From Nocardia elegans NBRC 108235 (lineage in GTDB: Bacteria > Actinomycetota > Actinomycetes > Mycobacteriales > Mycobacteriaceae): a DNA stretch of 64,000 bases. Positions 48,330-58,300 of this stretch are shown piece by piece. The first letter of the stretch is position 1; each line of letters starts with the position of its first letter. Made by a program: the position numbers and the translations under genes. The notes beneath the pieces are model-generated. The model saw only the letters and a program-made list of their open reading frames with translations, did no database searches and was not told where the DNA came from. The DNA is taken from NCBI RefSeq assembly GCF_001612845.1, contig NZ_BDBF01000002.1, positions 124,001 through 188,000 of the forward strand, in the 5' to 3' direction.

Positions 48330-49130
48330 GTCGACACCCCGAGCGGTCCACGGGTAGCACTCCAGCTCCTGTCCGCAGCCGGACTCGTCCTACTCGTGCT
48401 CGGAATCCTCGCCGCCGACAACGACTTACGGTGGAGCGCGATACTGATCGTGCTCGCGATGCTGGTGCTGGCCGGATTCTTCCTGCACGTGCGCGCCACC
48501 GAACGATCCGGCGGCGACCCCCTGGTATCGACCAGCCTGTTCCACAGCCGAGCATCCAATTTCGGGCTGGCCACTCAACTGCTGCAATGGCTGATCCTGA
48601 TGGGAACCTCCTTCGTCGTCTCGGCCTACCTGCAGGTCGTACGCGGCTACGATCCGATCCGCACCGGCGTCATCTTCACCGCCGCCACCGCAGGACTGCT
48701 CGTCTCGTCGCTGTCGGCGGCCCGGCTGGCACGCCACTTCGCCCAGCGAACACTTGTCATGACCGGGTTCGTGGTGGTCGCCGCCGGCGTGGTGGTGCTC
48801 GTCGCCATGGCCGGGCGCAGCCTCAACCCTTGGGCGTTCGCGCCCGGCCTACTACTGATCGGACTGGGACTCGGCTCGATGCTCACTCCCTCGGTCACCA
48901 TCGTGCAGTCGGCGTTCACCGAGGAACGCCAAGGCGAAATCTCCGGACTCTCACGCTGCGTATCCAACCTGGGCTCTTCACTGGGCACCGCCATCGCCGG
49001 CACCATCCTCGTCGCCGGACTCAGCAGCCACGCCTACGCCACCGCGATGCTCACCCTCGCCGCAGCCGCCGTCATCGGACTCCTCGCAGCCGCCGCACTG
49101 CCCCACGACACACGCGCCCGAAACCCGTAG
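48330..49130 (+). pseudogene. MFS drug-efflux transporter (DHA2/EmrB type), C-terminal remnant
   Basis: From RVALQLLSAAGLVLLVLGIL onward the frame reads as the last seven or eight membrane helices of a 14-helix DHA2 transporter: ASNFGLATQLLQWLILMGTSFVVSAYLQ, GYDPIRTGVIF, PWAFAPGLLLIGLGLGSMLTPSVTIVQS and GTAIAGTILVAGL are characteristic, given in pieces. The first six helices with the GRxGRRR motif are missing; upstream the frame is open but not hydrophobic. It is a 5'-deleted copy, probably lost when the adjacent GCS2/amidotransferase segment came in. Confidence 0.7.
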
Positions 49131-49370
49131 TAACCACGAGCATTCTCCTTCGCGGCGACCGGCAACCCCGGATGGCCGAGTTTCGACACCACCGAACGGA
49201 TTCGCCGGATCCGGACCACCCCACCGGGGCTGGGCGGCGACACGCTGTCGACGTCCCGCCGGATCTGGCAGCGCGAACCGCGCCCGCGGTCGGCCGAGCT
49301 CGGCCGACGTCCGCACACCGAATAGCCCGAAAGGCATACCTATCCGGTATCGAGCGAGTTTGATGGTGGT

Positions 49371-49892
49371 GTGGACGGCACCCCGATGTCGAGGCCGGTG
49401 AACCTGGTGGCGGGAGCCGCCGCGAGGGTCGGCGGAGCTGCTGGGCGCGTGCTGGGTTTCGGGTTCGGCGTCGCGCGGCGGGTGCCGGGCGTCGAGCCGG
49501 TGCTCGCGGAGCTGGAACAGCGGGGCGCGGACACCTTGGAGGCCGTCGACGACCTCACCGAACGGGTGCTGCGTGCGGTGGTCGGCCGGATCGTGCGGAC
49601 CGCGGTCGGCGCTGTCGACCTCACGGAGCTCGTGGTCGACAACGTGGATCTCGACGCGGTGGCCGAACGGATCGATGTCGACAAGATCATCGGGCGGGTC
49701 GATCTGGTCGGGTTGGCCGACAGCGTGATCGAGGGTGTCGATCTACCTCGGATCATCCGCGAATCCACCGACTCGATGTCCGCGGAGGCAGTTCTCGGCA
49801 TCCGGAGCCAGGGGATGCATGCGGACGATGCCGTCGCGGGGTTCGTCGGAAAGTTGCTCCGGCGAGCACCGTCCGAATCGGGCGCGGAGTGA
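49371..49892 (+). CDS. Repeat protein with VDL-type repeats, partner of an RDD protein
   Basis: A 173-residue protein starting at GTG. Residues 1-40 are small and hydrophobic. Residues about 75-135 hold five or six degenerate repeats of 8-13 residues with a V/I-D-L/V core (VDLTELVVDN, VDLDAVAERI, DVDKIIGR, VDLVGLADSV, VDLPRIIRES). No family is recognised. Its stop overlaps the GTG start of the RDD gene. The two probably form a membrane complex. Confidence 0.6.
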   Translation: MDGTPMSRPVNLVAGAAARVGGAAGRVLGFGFGVARRVPGVEPVLAELEQRGADTLEAVDDLTERVLRAVVGRIVRTAVGAVDLTELVVDNVDLDAVAERIDVDKIIGRVDLVGLADSVIEGVDLPRIIRESTDSMSAEAVLGIRSQGMHADDAVAGFVGKLLRRAPSESGAE

Positions 49893-50341
49893 GTGCTCCT
49901 GCGCACCGTCCCGCCGGCATCGTGACGCGGTCGATCGCATCGGGGGTCGACGTCGCCGTCGTCCTGGCGATCATGGCCGCGATCTACCTGTGCATGGCGT
50001 TCGCGCGGCTGCTGTTCTCACCGCAGGATTTCACGTGGCCGGACGCCGGTGCGGTGATGTCGACGGGCATATTCATCGTGGTGTCGGTGCTGTATCTCAC
50101 CGGATGCTGGGCCGTGAGCGGTCGCACCGTCGGCGCCGTGATGATGGGGCTGCGGGTGGTGACCCGCGGCGGCGAACTCGTGGGATGGCCGCGGGCTCTG
50201 ATGCGGGCGGTGTTCTGCGTGATGTTCGCGGTCGGATTGTTCTGGGTGGTGGTCGATCCGCGCCGGTATTCGCTGCAGGACATCGTTTTGCGTACCACGG
50301 TCGTGTACGACTGGCACCCGGAGGCCCATTCGCCGGCGTAG
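49889..50341 (+). CDS. RDD-family membrane protein
   Basis: A 150-residue protein with the RDD layout: residues 12-20 hold an R...D-type motif (RSIASGVDVAVVLAI), helices at about 22-42 and 60-78, GRTVGAVMMGLRVV between, then LMRAVFCVMFAVGLFWVVVDPRRYSLQDIVLRTTVV. RDD proteins often act as partners or transporters of unknown substrate. GTG start, overlap of four bases with the preceding gene. Confidence 0.82.
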   Translation: MSAPAHRPAGIVTRSIASGVDVAVVLAIMAAIYLCMAFARLLFSPQDFTWPDAGAVMSTGIFIVVSVLYLTGCWAVSGRTVGAVMMGLRVVTRGGELVGWPRALMRAVFCVMFAVGLFWVVVDPRRYSLQDIVLRTTVVYDWHPEAHSPA

Positions 50342-50404
50342 GCGCGCAGGATCCGGCGACAACCGCCGATGCTCGAGCGAGCGCACCCTCGATCGCGTGA
50401 TCGC

Positions 50405-51391
50405 CTATCCCACTGCGGGTTTCGGCGATGTGGTCGGTGGATGTGCGATCGACGGAGTCGTCGGACGCGCCGACTTGGTCGGCATCGGAGGTTTCGTCGC
50501 CGACGTTGTGGTCGTTGCGGGCCTTGTCGATGTGGTCGTCCCGGGTGTCGTGGCGACCTCCGGCGACGTGGAAGTCGTCGAACTCGCCGCGATCGAGGTA
50601 CTTGCGGAGGCCGTCGTGGACTTGGTTGTCGTGCCCCTGGCTGCCGTCGTCGTGGTGCCGGCCGGTGCCGTAGTCGTGGTGGTCGACAGCGTGGCGATCG
50701 GCACTCTCGTGGAAGGCAGAGTGGCGGTCGGCACCGTCGTGGCCGGCAGGGTCGTGGTCTCCGTCCTCGGATCGGCAGTTACCGTCACCGTCGATGTCTC
50801 CACCGAAGTCGTAGGTGCCGTGGATATCGTTGGTGAGACGACCGCGCCCGGATCCGGCACACCGGGCAAGATCTGGATCGAAAGGCTCGCCGTGGCAGAG
50901 AAACTCGCGCCGGCCGACGCCGCCGTCGAGGCCGGCGTCGAGGTATCCGTCGTCGTGGCCGTCGTGGATTCTGTCGCAGTGGCCTGGCCTGCACCGGGAT
51001 CGGGGGGATCCACGGCCGGTGGCGCGATCCCGGAATCGGCGGTGGTGTCGGTACTGCCTGTGCCGTCGTCCGGTACGGAGATCTCGCTCGACGCGTCGGA
51101 CATCGTGCTCGCGTTCACCGCGCCGGCTTCGCTGGGAACAGCGCCGCAGTCGAGAGTCTGCACGGTGGGTTCGCCGGGGTGCGCCTGCGCCTCGTTCACG
51201 TGCGCCGGCGGGCCCGAATCCGCTCGTACCACGAGCGTGATCCCGATCGCCGTGGTCACCAACGCGGTGACCACTCCCGCGCGCGAGATCTGCCGCCGGA
51301 ATCGTCCGCCCGACCGCGGAATTCGACGCCGAGGCTCATCATCGATATCGGTTGCTGTCACTCGCTGTTCGCTGTTGTCGACGGTTCGCAT
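50405..51391 (-). CDS. Membrane-anchored Ser/Thr-rich (mucin-like) surface protein
   Basis: A 328-residue protein: a basic start, a membrane helix near residues 38-56 (AGVVTALVTTAIGITLVV), a 60-residue linker with one Cys (LDCGAVPSEAG), then from residue about 120 to the end a tail dominated by Thr, Ser, Ala and Pro. Such tails are natural acceptors for Pmt-type O-mannosylation, and pmt is at 33384 in this window. ATG at 51391 with GGTGGGCGG upstream is preferred to 51523. Function unknown. Confidence 0.6.
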   Translation of the reverse strand: MRTVDNSEQRVTATDIDDEPRRRIPRSGGRFRRQISRAGVVTALVTTAIGITLVVRADSGPPAHVNEAQAHPGEPTVQTLDCGAVPSEAGAVNASTMSDASSEISVPDDGTGSTDTTADSGIAPPAVDPPDPGAGQATATESTTATTTDTSTPASTAASAGASFSATASLSIQILPGVPDPGAVVSPTISTAPTTSVETSTVTVTADPRTETTTLPATTVPTATLPSTRVPIATLSTTTTTAPAGTTTTAARGTTTKSTTASASTSIAASSTTSTSPEVATTPGTTTSTRPATTTTSATKPPMPTKSARPTTPSIAHPPTTSPKPAVG

Positions 51392-51577
51392 CCGCCCACC
51401 GCTTTCTTCCTTGTGATGCGCCGACCGCCGGAACCGGTGCTCACACCGCCTCCGCCACCGAAAACACGCCCGAGCGTCGGACGTCGAATTCCGGCAGTTC
51501 CGCGAACACCGACACGTACGCATTACGGTGTCGCCTCGCCGAACAGGCGGGGCATCTGCGATGCTTCGCGGCCGGTT

Positions 51578-52099
51578 TCAGGACCTCGAGTAGGGATCCA
51601 CGTCGCGCAGTCGTTGCCGGTGGATTTGTTGCAGCTCACCCGCGCGGGTGAGAAAGTCGGCGATTATTTCGAGTTCGTGCGAGTCGTACCAGCTCGACAA
51701 CATCTTGTAACTCTCGACGAGCATCGGCACGACGATTTCTCGTATGCGATACGCCGCGAGTTCGGTGGCCATCACTATCACGCGACGACGATCGGTCGGA
51801 TGCAGCGAGCGGGCGATATAGCCCTGCTTTTCCAGCCGATTGAGCATGATCGTGACGCCGGCAGCCGTGATGCCGAGCCGTTCGGCCAGCAGTCCCGGCG
51901 TCGTCGACTTCTCGTCGTCGGCCAGCACGATTTCCAAAGCACGCCGGTCGGTTTCGTTCACACCCAGCACTCTGATCAATTCGCGGGCCAGGTCCTCGAC
52001 GGTTCCGTGGTAGAACTCCAGGGCCCTTTTGAGTTCGACCGAGAGTCGGGCGGGTTCGGCCGTTCTCCGGGATCGCCGCCGGGCGATTGAAGCGGGCAT
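51578..52099 (-). CDS. MarR-family transcriptional regulator
   Basis: A 173-residue winged-helix regulator. VNETDRRALEIVLADDEKSTTPGLLAERLG, LGITAAGVTIMLNRLEKQGYI and HPTDRRRVIVMAT give the HTH and the conserved wing with DxRxxxV. CAGGAG precedes the ATG at 52099. The gene is not adjacent to an obvious efflux pump; the Ser/Thr-rich gene downstream on the same strand could be a target. Confidence 0.9.
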   Translation of the reverse strand: MPASIARRRSRRTAEPARLSVELKRALEFYHGTVEDLARELIRVLGVNETDRRALEIVLADDEKSTTPGLLAERLGITAAGVTIMLNRLEKQGYIARSLHPTDRRRVIVMATELAAYRIREIVVPMLVESYKMLSSWYDSHELEIIADFLTRAGELQQIHRQRLRDVDPYSRS

Positions 52100-52435
52100 G
52101 TGTGCTCCTGTCAATCGATTCGGACGACAGCCGAACCGCGGCTGACGAACATCACGAAAGCTGGCACCGCCGCGGCCGGCGAAGCGACCGTGGGCAGTGT
52201 CGGACATGCACTGTACGACACACCGACCCATGCGATACGGTGCATTTCAGAATTCGGTCCAACGGTTTCCCGTACTCCAAACGTGAAGCGGGGCAACCAC
52301 TATGAGGAACAGCGGTCACCCGTCCCGCCCGGGTGAGACCTGGACCGGGCTGCTGACACAACCCGGTCCAGGCATGTTCACCACCGGCCGCCGGCGCGGA
52401 CACCGGCCGTCACGCCGTGGCCCCTGTCCGCGGAA
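52100..52435. other. Gene-free stretch
   Basis: About 335 bases between the MarR gene and the convergent end of the secreted-protein gene. Near the right end are short inverted segments but no clear T-tract terminator. Nothing coding is recognised. Confidence 0.5.
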
Positions 52436-53053
52436 TCAGCTGACAGATGTGGTGGTGAGGGTCGGGGACGGATTCGGATAACACGAGGTCGCCACATTGC
52501 CGACCAAGGCGACGTTGGTCGTCATGGTCATACCGGGATTCGTGTAGCTGGTCCCCGCGTACTTGCTGGTGATCGGCGTGCCGGGAGTACCGGCGGTGAC
52601 GTTGATGGTCACCGCCGGCGGCGTGAAGCTGGTACCGCCGGCGATCGGACCGGGCACGGTCAGAACGACATTCCCACCCGACGTGGTGACGGTGCCGGCC
52701 ACGGTCCCCCCGGAGGCGGTGGCCGAGACCAATGTCGAATTCGCGGGAGTCGGGAAGGTCATCTTCAAGTTGCTGATGTTGTTCACCGTGAAGCCGGACG
52801 CCGAACTGGGCACCGACGAGGAACCCGGCGTGAGGGTGATGGCCACCGCGGAACCCGACGCCGCCGAACTCGGCGCGGTGCCGGTGACCGATGTGGTCAT
52901 ACTCGAGGTCTGGCCGATCCCGAGAATGGTGCCCTTACAGCTCCAGTTCACGCTGACCGGGGCGGCATTCGCCGGTGCCGCCAGACAAAAGACGGTGGCG
53001 ACCGCCACCGGAGCGAGAACGCCGGCACGAACCAGGGAAGAGATCGATCTCAT
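52436..53053 (-). CDS. Secreted beta-rich protein, cyclase-dehydrase/DUF6801-like pattern
   Basis: A 205-residue exported protein. The signal peptide MRSISSLVRAGVLAPVAVATVFCLAAPANAAP has its cleavage site after ANA-A. The mature part is Ser/Thr/Gly-rich with alternating hydrophobics (VNWSCKGTILGIGQ, ITLTPGSSSVPSSASGF, VPGPIAGGTSFTPPAV) and two cysteines (WSCKG and SCYPNP) that could form one disulphide. It looks like a small immunoglobulin-like fold known in several actinobacterial exported proteins. GGAGTT precedes the ATG. Confidence 0.72.
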   Translation of the reverse strand: MRSISSLVRAGVLAPVAVATVFCLAAPANAAPVSVNWSCKGTILGIGQTSSMTTSVTGTAPSSAASGSAVAITLTPGSSSVPSSASGFTVNNISNLKMTFPTPANSTLVSATASGGTVAGTVTTSGGNVVLTVPGPIAGGTSFTPPAVTINVTAGTPGTPITSKYAGTSYTNPGMTMTTNVALVGNVATSCYPNPSPTLTTTSVS

Positions 53054-53399
53054 GACTAACTCCAGAAAATATCGAGCAACGGTACGACCGGATGTCGGAC
53101 CGCAACACTGAGTTTCTAAAATATAGCCTCTTCTCATCTTTCCATGGTCGAAATCGCGTAATTAAAACGCGCCCAGAATTTCATTATCCGCTATTAATTA
53201 TTCAGACTGGAAAGTTAATTCCGACAAGTTTCTTTTCGTAAACAGCACAATTCCACGCCGCCTCTCTTCCCGCCATCAGCGGGAACAATCCTGCAATTCC
53301 CCCGAATACAAGCTTCGACCTGAGAATATATCCCGTCGCACCGATCGTCAGCTTTCCGGTGGTTACCGTTCACGGCATCCGCCCGCGTGCCAGTGGTAC
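53054..53399. other. AT-rich intergenic segment
   Basis: About 345 bases, with stretches such as TTAATTATTC and AAAATATAG between 53110 and 53250. The GC content drops sharply against both neighbours, which suggests a regulatory region or foreign DNA. No open frame is supported. Confidence 0.65.
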
Positions 53400-53585
53400 G
53401 TGAGGGCGGTGCAAGAGCACGGTGTCAGGGTTGCCGGCATGACATGGCACAGCGGCTGTGGAGCCGAGGGGAAGACGATTCTGGTCACCGGCGCCAGTGC
53501 GGGCATCGGATACTTCGCCGCGGAGCAAATCGCGGCCGCGGGTGCCACGGTGGCGCTCGGGTGCCGCGACACCGCCAAGGCCGGG
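53400..53585 (+). pseudogene. SDR, N-terminal fragment
   Basis: GKTILVTGASAGIGYFAAEQ and IAAAGATVALGCRDT are the dinucleotide-binding start of an SDR; the sequence then leaves the family pattern near residue 60. The catalytic YxxxK is missing. It is a truncated remnant of a SDR gene ahead of the antigen-85-like fragment. The start chosen is uncertain. Confidence 0.6.
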
Positions 53586-53733
53586 CCCTACCCGGTGACC
53601 CTGGCCGCAGCATTCGCCGACCTCAGCGACAGAAGACTCGCTCAGCAATGTAGCGGCAAACCGGGAATTCCCCGCTCGCCGTGTAGTAGCTTGACTGATC
53701 ACCGTTGTTCGCCCGAGAAGAGCGGAGGGGCCG

Positions 53734-54216
53734 ATGCCGAACCTGCCCGCGGGAGGTTTACGGTGGCTCGCCGGGGTCTTCGTCTTGCTCCTCTCGGCGA
53801 CGACCGTGGGGGCCACGTCAGCCGGCGGTGATCCGGTCTACGGGGCGAACCCGGTCAACATGTGGGGTCCGCCCTCGGATCCGGAGTGGGCCGCGAACGA
53901 TCCGACGCTGCACGCGGACAGCCTGCGCGGGACGGCGCTGTGTATATCGGCGGGGACAGGGATGCCCGGCCCGCACGAGTCGATGAGCGATCGCGACGTC
54001 GCGGACAACCCGGTCGCGCTCGCCGATCACGTCGTCATCGGCGGCGGCTTCGAATCGGTGGTCAACGGGTGCACGGCTCGGCTCGCTGCGGCGTTGGGCG
54101 CCGCCGGCGTGCCCGCGCGAATCGATTTCCGGCCGACGGGAACCCATGCATGGGGATATCGGCAAGACGCCCTGCACGATTCGTGGCCGATGTTCGCGGC
54201 CGCGATCGGCGCCTGA
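53734..54216 (+). pseudogene. Antigen-85-like mycolyltransferase, internally deleted
   Basis: A 160-residue frame with AGCGGAGGGG upstream. A signal peptide (GLRWLAGVFVLLLSATTVGATSA) is joined directly to the C-terminal third of an antigen-85/esterase-family protein: NMWGPPSDPEWAANDPTLHA, LRGTALCISAGTG, ADHVVIGGGFESVVNGCT and DFRPTGTHAWGYRQDALHDSWP with the catalytic His. The central 130-150 residues with the nucleophile Ser are missing, and the frame is intact. It is either a pseudogene or a truncated secreted protein kept for another use. Confidence 0.65.
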
Positions 54217-54526
54217 GCATTGGTGAAGGCGCCATGAAGATTTCGGGAGAAAAGCGACAGATCAGGCAGGGAATCTTCCGCTTGCCGGACAACCCGTTTC
54301 ACTTTTCGCGCAGGTCCGCGGACGGCGAAGAATCTTCACCGAATATTCCCCGAGATGTATTGCGGGAAGCGGCCTTCTACTTTATGCTCGCCGCCTTCGC
54401 CGATTTGTTTGCAGGAAATAGCCGGGGGTACTCGCGCACACAGAACGCACCTATTGTCAGCGCCGATCGATTCCGAGTGGTGATGACCTGCGCACTTTAG
54501 GCAACTCGAGGAGAGGATTGATTGCG
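54217..54526. other. Region upstream of the aromatic hydroxylase gene
   Basis: About 310 bases, mostly filled by the candidate small gene at 54234-54500. The last 20 bases contain GAGGAGAGG, the ribosome binding site for the hydroxylase gene. Confidence 0.5.
54234..54500 (+). CDS. Candidate small gene at the head of the NRPS cluster
   Basis: An 88-residue frame, MKISGEKRQIRQGIFRLPDN onward, with an alanine-rich middle helix (AAFYFMLAAFADLFAG). A GGTGAAGG motif precedes the ATG, and the hydroxylase gene follows 26 bases after the stop. Codon use is less GC-biased than its neighbours. No family is recognised. It may be a small partner of the cluster or simply an open frame. Confidence 0.3.
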   Translation: MKISGEKRQIRQGIFRLPDNPFHFSRRSADGEESSPNIPRDVLREAAFYFMLAAFADLFAGNSRGYSRTQNAPIVSADRFRVVMTCAL

Positions 54527-55291
54527 ATGACGGTTGGTCTCGACGTTCGTTCCGAGCGTGAGCGCGTCGCCCGCGCATGCCGCCCCGGGCAGCCGTTGCC
54601 CGAATTCGTCTACAGCAGCGACGAAGACGCGCTGTGGTCACGGGTTTTCGCGACGCTTCGGGCCATGCACGAGGAACTGGGATGCACGGAGTATCGTGCC
54701 GCCGCTCGCATCGTTCAACTGCCCGCCGACCGGGTACCTCAGATGAGCGAGGTTTCCCGCACGCTTCGGTCCTTGACCGGTTTCGAGCTCGCACCGGCCA
54801 TCGGAAGCCAGCCGGGCCGCCTGTTCTACGGCCCCATGGCCGACGGCATCCTGCACGCGACCCCGGACGTCCGGCCGGTGACCGAACAATCGTTCTCGCC
54901 CGACCCCGATGTCATCCACGAATTGGTCGGACATGCGGTGATACTCGCCGATCCGGAATTCGCGGAACTGTATCGCTGCTTCGGCCGCGCCGCCAACCGC
55001 GCCACCTCCGACGAGGAGCGGGCCGCGATCGCACGATTGTTCTGGTTCACCCTGGAGGTCGGCGTGGTTGCCGAGAAGGGTCATCCGCGCGCGTACGGGG
55101 CCGCGATTCTGTCCTCGGTCACGGAGATGGAGTCCTTCGTGCATGCGGATCTGCGAGAGTTCCGGGTCGAGGACATACTCACCAGCGATATCGACGACAG
55201 CATTTGCCAGCCCCTGCTCTTCGTCGCCGATTCGGTCGACCGGATGACGGCGGAAGTCGAGGGCTTTCTCCGGACGCGGGTCGGTTCGTGA
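54527..55291 (+). CDS. Pterin-dependent aromatic amino acid hydroxylase
   Basis: A 254-residue non-haem iron enzyme of the phenylalanine/tyrosine/tryptophan hydroxylase family. The iron site is H131 and H136 in DVIHELVGHAVILADPEF, with E177 in FWFTLEVGVVAEKG; the 46-residue spacing from the first His to Glu matches the Chromobacterium enzyme. It would convert Phe to Tyr (or m-Tyr), or Tyr to DOPA. No regulatory ACT domain is present. A TTG at 54518 is too close to the GAGGAGAGG site; the ATG at 54527 fits better. It lies 62 bases before the NRPS gene. Confidence 0.9.
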   Translation: MTVGLDVRSERERVARACRPGQPLPEFVYSSDEDALWSRVFATLRAMHEELGCTEYRAAARIVQLPADRVPQMSEVSRTLRSLTGFELAPAIGSQPGRLFYGPMADGILHATPDVRPVTEQSFSPDPDVIHELVGHAVILADPEFAELYRCFGRAANRATSDEERAAIARLFWFTLEVGVVAEKGHPRAYGAAILSSVTEMESFVHADLREFRVEDILTSDIDDSICQPLLFVADSVDRMTAEVEGFLRTRVGS

Positions 55292-55353
55292 TGTCGCCTT
55301 CTCGCACAAACACTTTCGTCGATATCCTCGCCGTCGAGATTTAAGGAATTGCG

Positions 55354-58300
55354 GTGGTAGACCTCTCGAGTACCACGCGTCGTCACGACGGCGTGGCTCC
55401 GGACGCGGACTTCTTCGAATTGTCGGTAGCGCAGTCGGAGCTGTGGCTGGCCCAGCAATTACATCCCTCGGTTCCGTTCTCCATCTCCCAATACACCGAT
55501 GTGCAGGGCGAACTCGATCTGGGCCTGCTCCAGCAGTGCGCCCGCCGCGCCGCGCGCGAATTGCAGTCGCCGCATGTGCGATTCGCCGTCGTCGGGGGCC
55601 GACCGCGCCAATACCTCGACCACGAGCTGGACGCCGGATTCGACTGCATAGACCTGAGTGATCGCCCCGATCCCGAACGCGCCGCCGACGAGTGGATGAG
55701 CCGGGATCATCATCGGGGCATCGACCTGACCGGCGACGACGTCACGAAGACGGTGCTGTTCACTCTCGGCCCCGGTCGATATCGCTGTTATGCGCGCAGC
55801 CACCACATCGCCGTCGACGGTTTAGGCGCCGCTCGGGTGTTGCATCGAACGGCCGAATTACATTCCGCCGCAACCGAAGGACGGCCCCCGGCACCGTGCC
55901 GGGCGGTGTCACTGACCGAGATCGTGGCGGCCGAGCAGCGGTATCGGTCCTCGTCCCGGTTCGCCGCCGACCGCGAGTACTGGGGCAAGGAGCTGGCCGG
56001 CCTCGATCACGTGACCCGCCTCAGCGAGCGGTACGCGGCGCCCTCGGCACGCCCTCATATCGCGCATGCGATTGTCGATGCGGAGGTCATGGCACGGCTC
56101 GACGCCGCAGCGCGGCGGTACGGCACGGGGATGGCCGAGGTGCTGGTCGCGGCGGTGACCGCCTTTCTCGCGCAGATGACCGGTGATACCGATGTCACGG
56201 TGTCGCTGCCCGTCGCCGGTCGCACCACGGGAGCGCTGCGGCAGTCGGCCGGGATGGTTTCCAACGTGGTGCCGTTGCGAGTGCGGGGCGTGGCCGAGAG
56301 CACGGTGGGCGACCTCGTCCGCCAGGTGCGCCTGAACATGATCGGCGCGCTGCGCCACCAGTTGTACCGGCACGAAGACCTGCTCCGTGACCACGGCGTG
56401 GGCCGGGCCGGTCGCCACGGCTACGGCCCGCTGATCAACGTTCTCAGCCTGCCCGACAGCATCGATTTCGGCGCCGTTCGCGGTCGGACGCAACTGCTTT
56501 CGGCCGGCCCGGTGGAGGATATGGCGATCAGCTGCTACCGCTTCGGCGACGAGCCGTTCGTCGTCGACTTCCACGCCAACCCGGAGCTGTATCGGGCAGA
56601 CGAGGTGGAGGGGTATCGGCAGCAGTTCATGGAGTGCCTGTCCCGATTCCTGTGGGCCGACGATACGGAGAAGGTGTTCGCGGCCGTCGCCGGTACCCAC
56701 ACGATCGCCGCCCCGCAGCAGCGGCAGCACCAGCGGTTGCTGCCGGAGTTGCTCTCCGGCGGAATCGATGCCGGTGAACGGATCGCACTGAGTGGGCCGG
56801 ACCGGTCGGTGACCTATCGCGAACTCGACGAGACGACCGCGCAGTGGGCGCGCGAGCTGATCGCGCACGGAGCCGGGCCGGAAGTCGTTGTCGCGGTGGC
56901 GTTGTCCCGGTCGGTGGAATCGGTCATGGCGCTGTGGGCGGTCGCCCGGGCCGGCGCGGTGTTCTTCCCGGTCAATCCCGCCGATCCGCCGGCGCGCGTG
57001 TCGAAGCTGATCGCCGATTCCGGTGCGGCGCTGGGCATCACCCGCACCGAGTGGCACACGCCTCTGGAGAGCACCGCGGTCGATTGGCTGTTGCTCGACA
57101 GCGACGAGTTCACCCGTGCCGCCGCGGCCCGGTCGACCGCCGCGGTGACCGACGCGGATCGGATACGACCGCTGCGAGCTGCTCACCCGGCCTATCTGAT
57201 CTACACCTCCGGATCGACCGGTGAACCCAAGGGAGTGCTGAGCACCCACGAAGGTCTGGCGACATTGGCCGACGATCTGCGCACCCGTAACCGCATCGGC
57301 AGCGATTCGGTGGTGTTGCAGGCACATTCACCGTTCTGCGATGCGTCGATGCTCGAATATCTCTCCGCGTTCACGCCCGGAGCGAAGCTGGTGGCACTCG
57401 CGCCGGACATCATTGCGGGACAGCGGCTTTCGCAGGTGATGGAGGACGAGGGCGTCACCCATCTGGTGGTCACACCGGCCATTCTGGCGACGCTCGACCC
57501 GGACCGATTGCCGGCACTGCGGACGGTCACCGTGGGCGGTGACAAATGCCCGCCGGCACTGGCCGAACGCTGGGCGGGCCGGCTCCCGATGTTCAACTCC
57601 TACGGCCCCACCGAGGCCACCGTCGTGGTGACCCAAACCGAACCACTCGATCCGAACGCGCTCATCACGATCGGCCGCGGACTGCCCGGCGTGCAGACTC
57701 CGGTACTGGACGCCCGGCTGCGCCCGGCGCCACGCGGCGCCCGCGGCGAACTGTATCTCGCCGGTGACGCATTGGCGCGCGGGTATCTCGGGCGGCCCGG
57801 AATCACCGCGCAGAGTTTCGTGGCAAATCCTTACGGAGAGCCCGGAACTCGGATGTATCGCACGGGTGACATGGTCCGCGAACAACCCGACGGCACGCTC
57901 GAGTACCTCGGCCGTGGCGATGTTCAAATCTCGCTGCGGGGGCAGCGCATCGAGCCGTCCGAGGTGGAGCGCGCGCTGGCCGCGGACGAGACGGTCGATC
58001 AGGCCGTGGTGCGGGTGTGGACGTCCGAGGCGCTCGGCGATCGGCTGATCGGCTATGTCGTTCCTACGGCGGCCCCGAAAGAGCACTTCGACCGCACCGC
58101 CGTCCTGGCGCGGTTACGGACCGTGCTGCCGCCCGGCATGATTCCGGCGATGCTGGTGCCGCTGCCCGAGATACCGATCAATCCGAGCAGCGGCAAGACC
58201 GATCGATCCGCGTTGCCGGATCCGCAGACGTTGCCGCGACCGGCATTCCGCGCGCCGACATCGCCGATCGAGCGCACGGTCGCGGAGACCATCGCCGAGG

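Noticed and set aside
45160..49130. Integrated phage or ICE at tRNA-Ala
   Set aside because: No integrase gene, and no repeat of the tRNA 3' end was found in the window.
53862..54500. Arg-rich frame overlapping the antigen-85-like fragment
   Set aside because: Only its last 88 codons (from 54234) look protein-like; the rest is a shadow of the 53734 frame.
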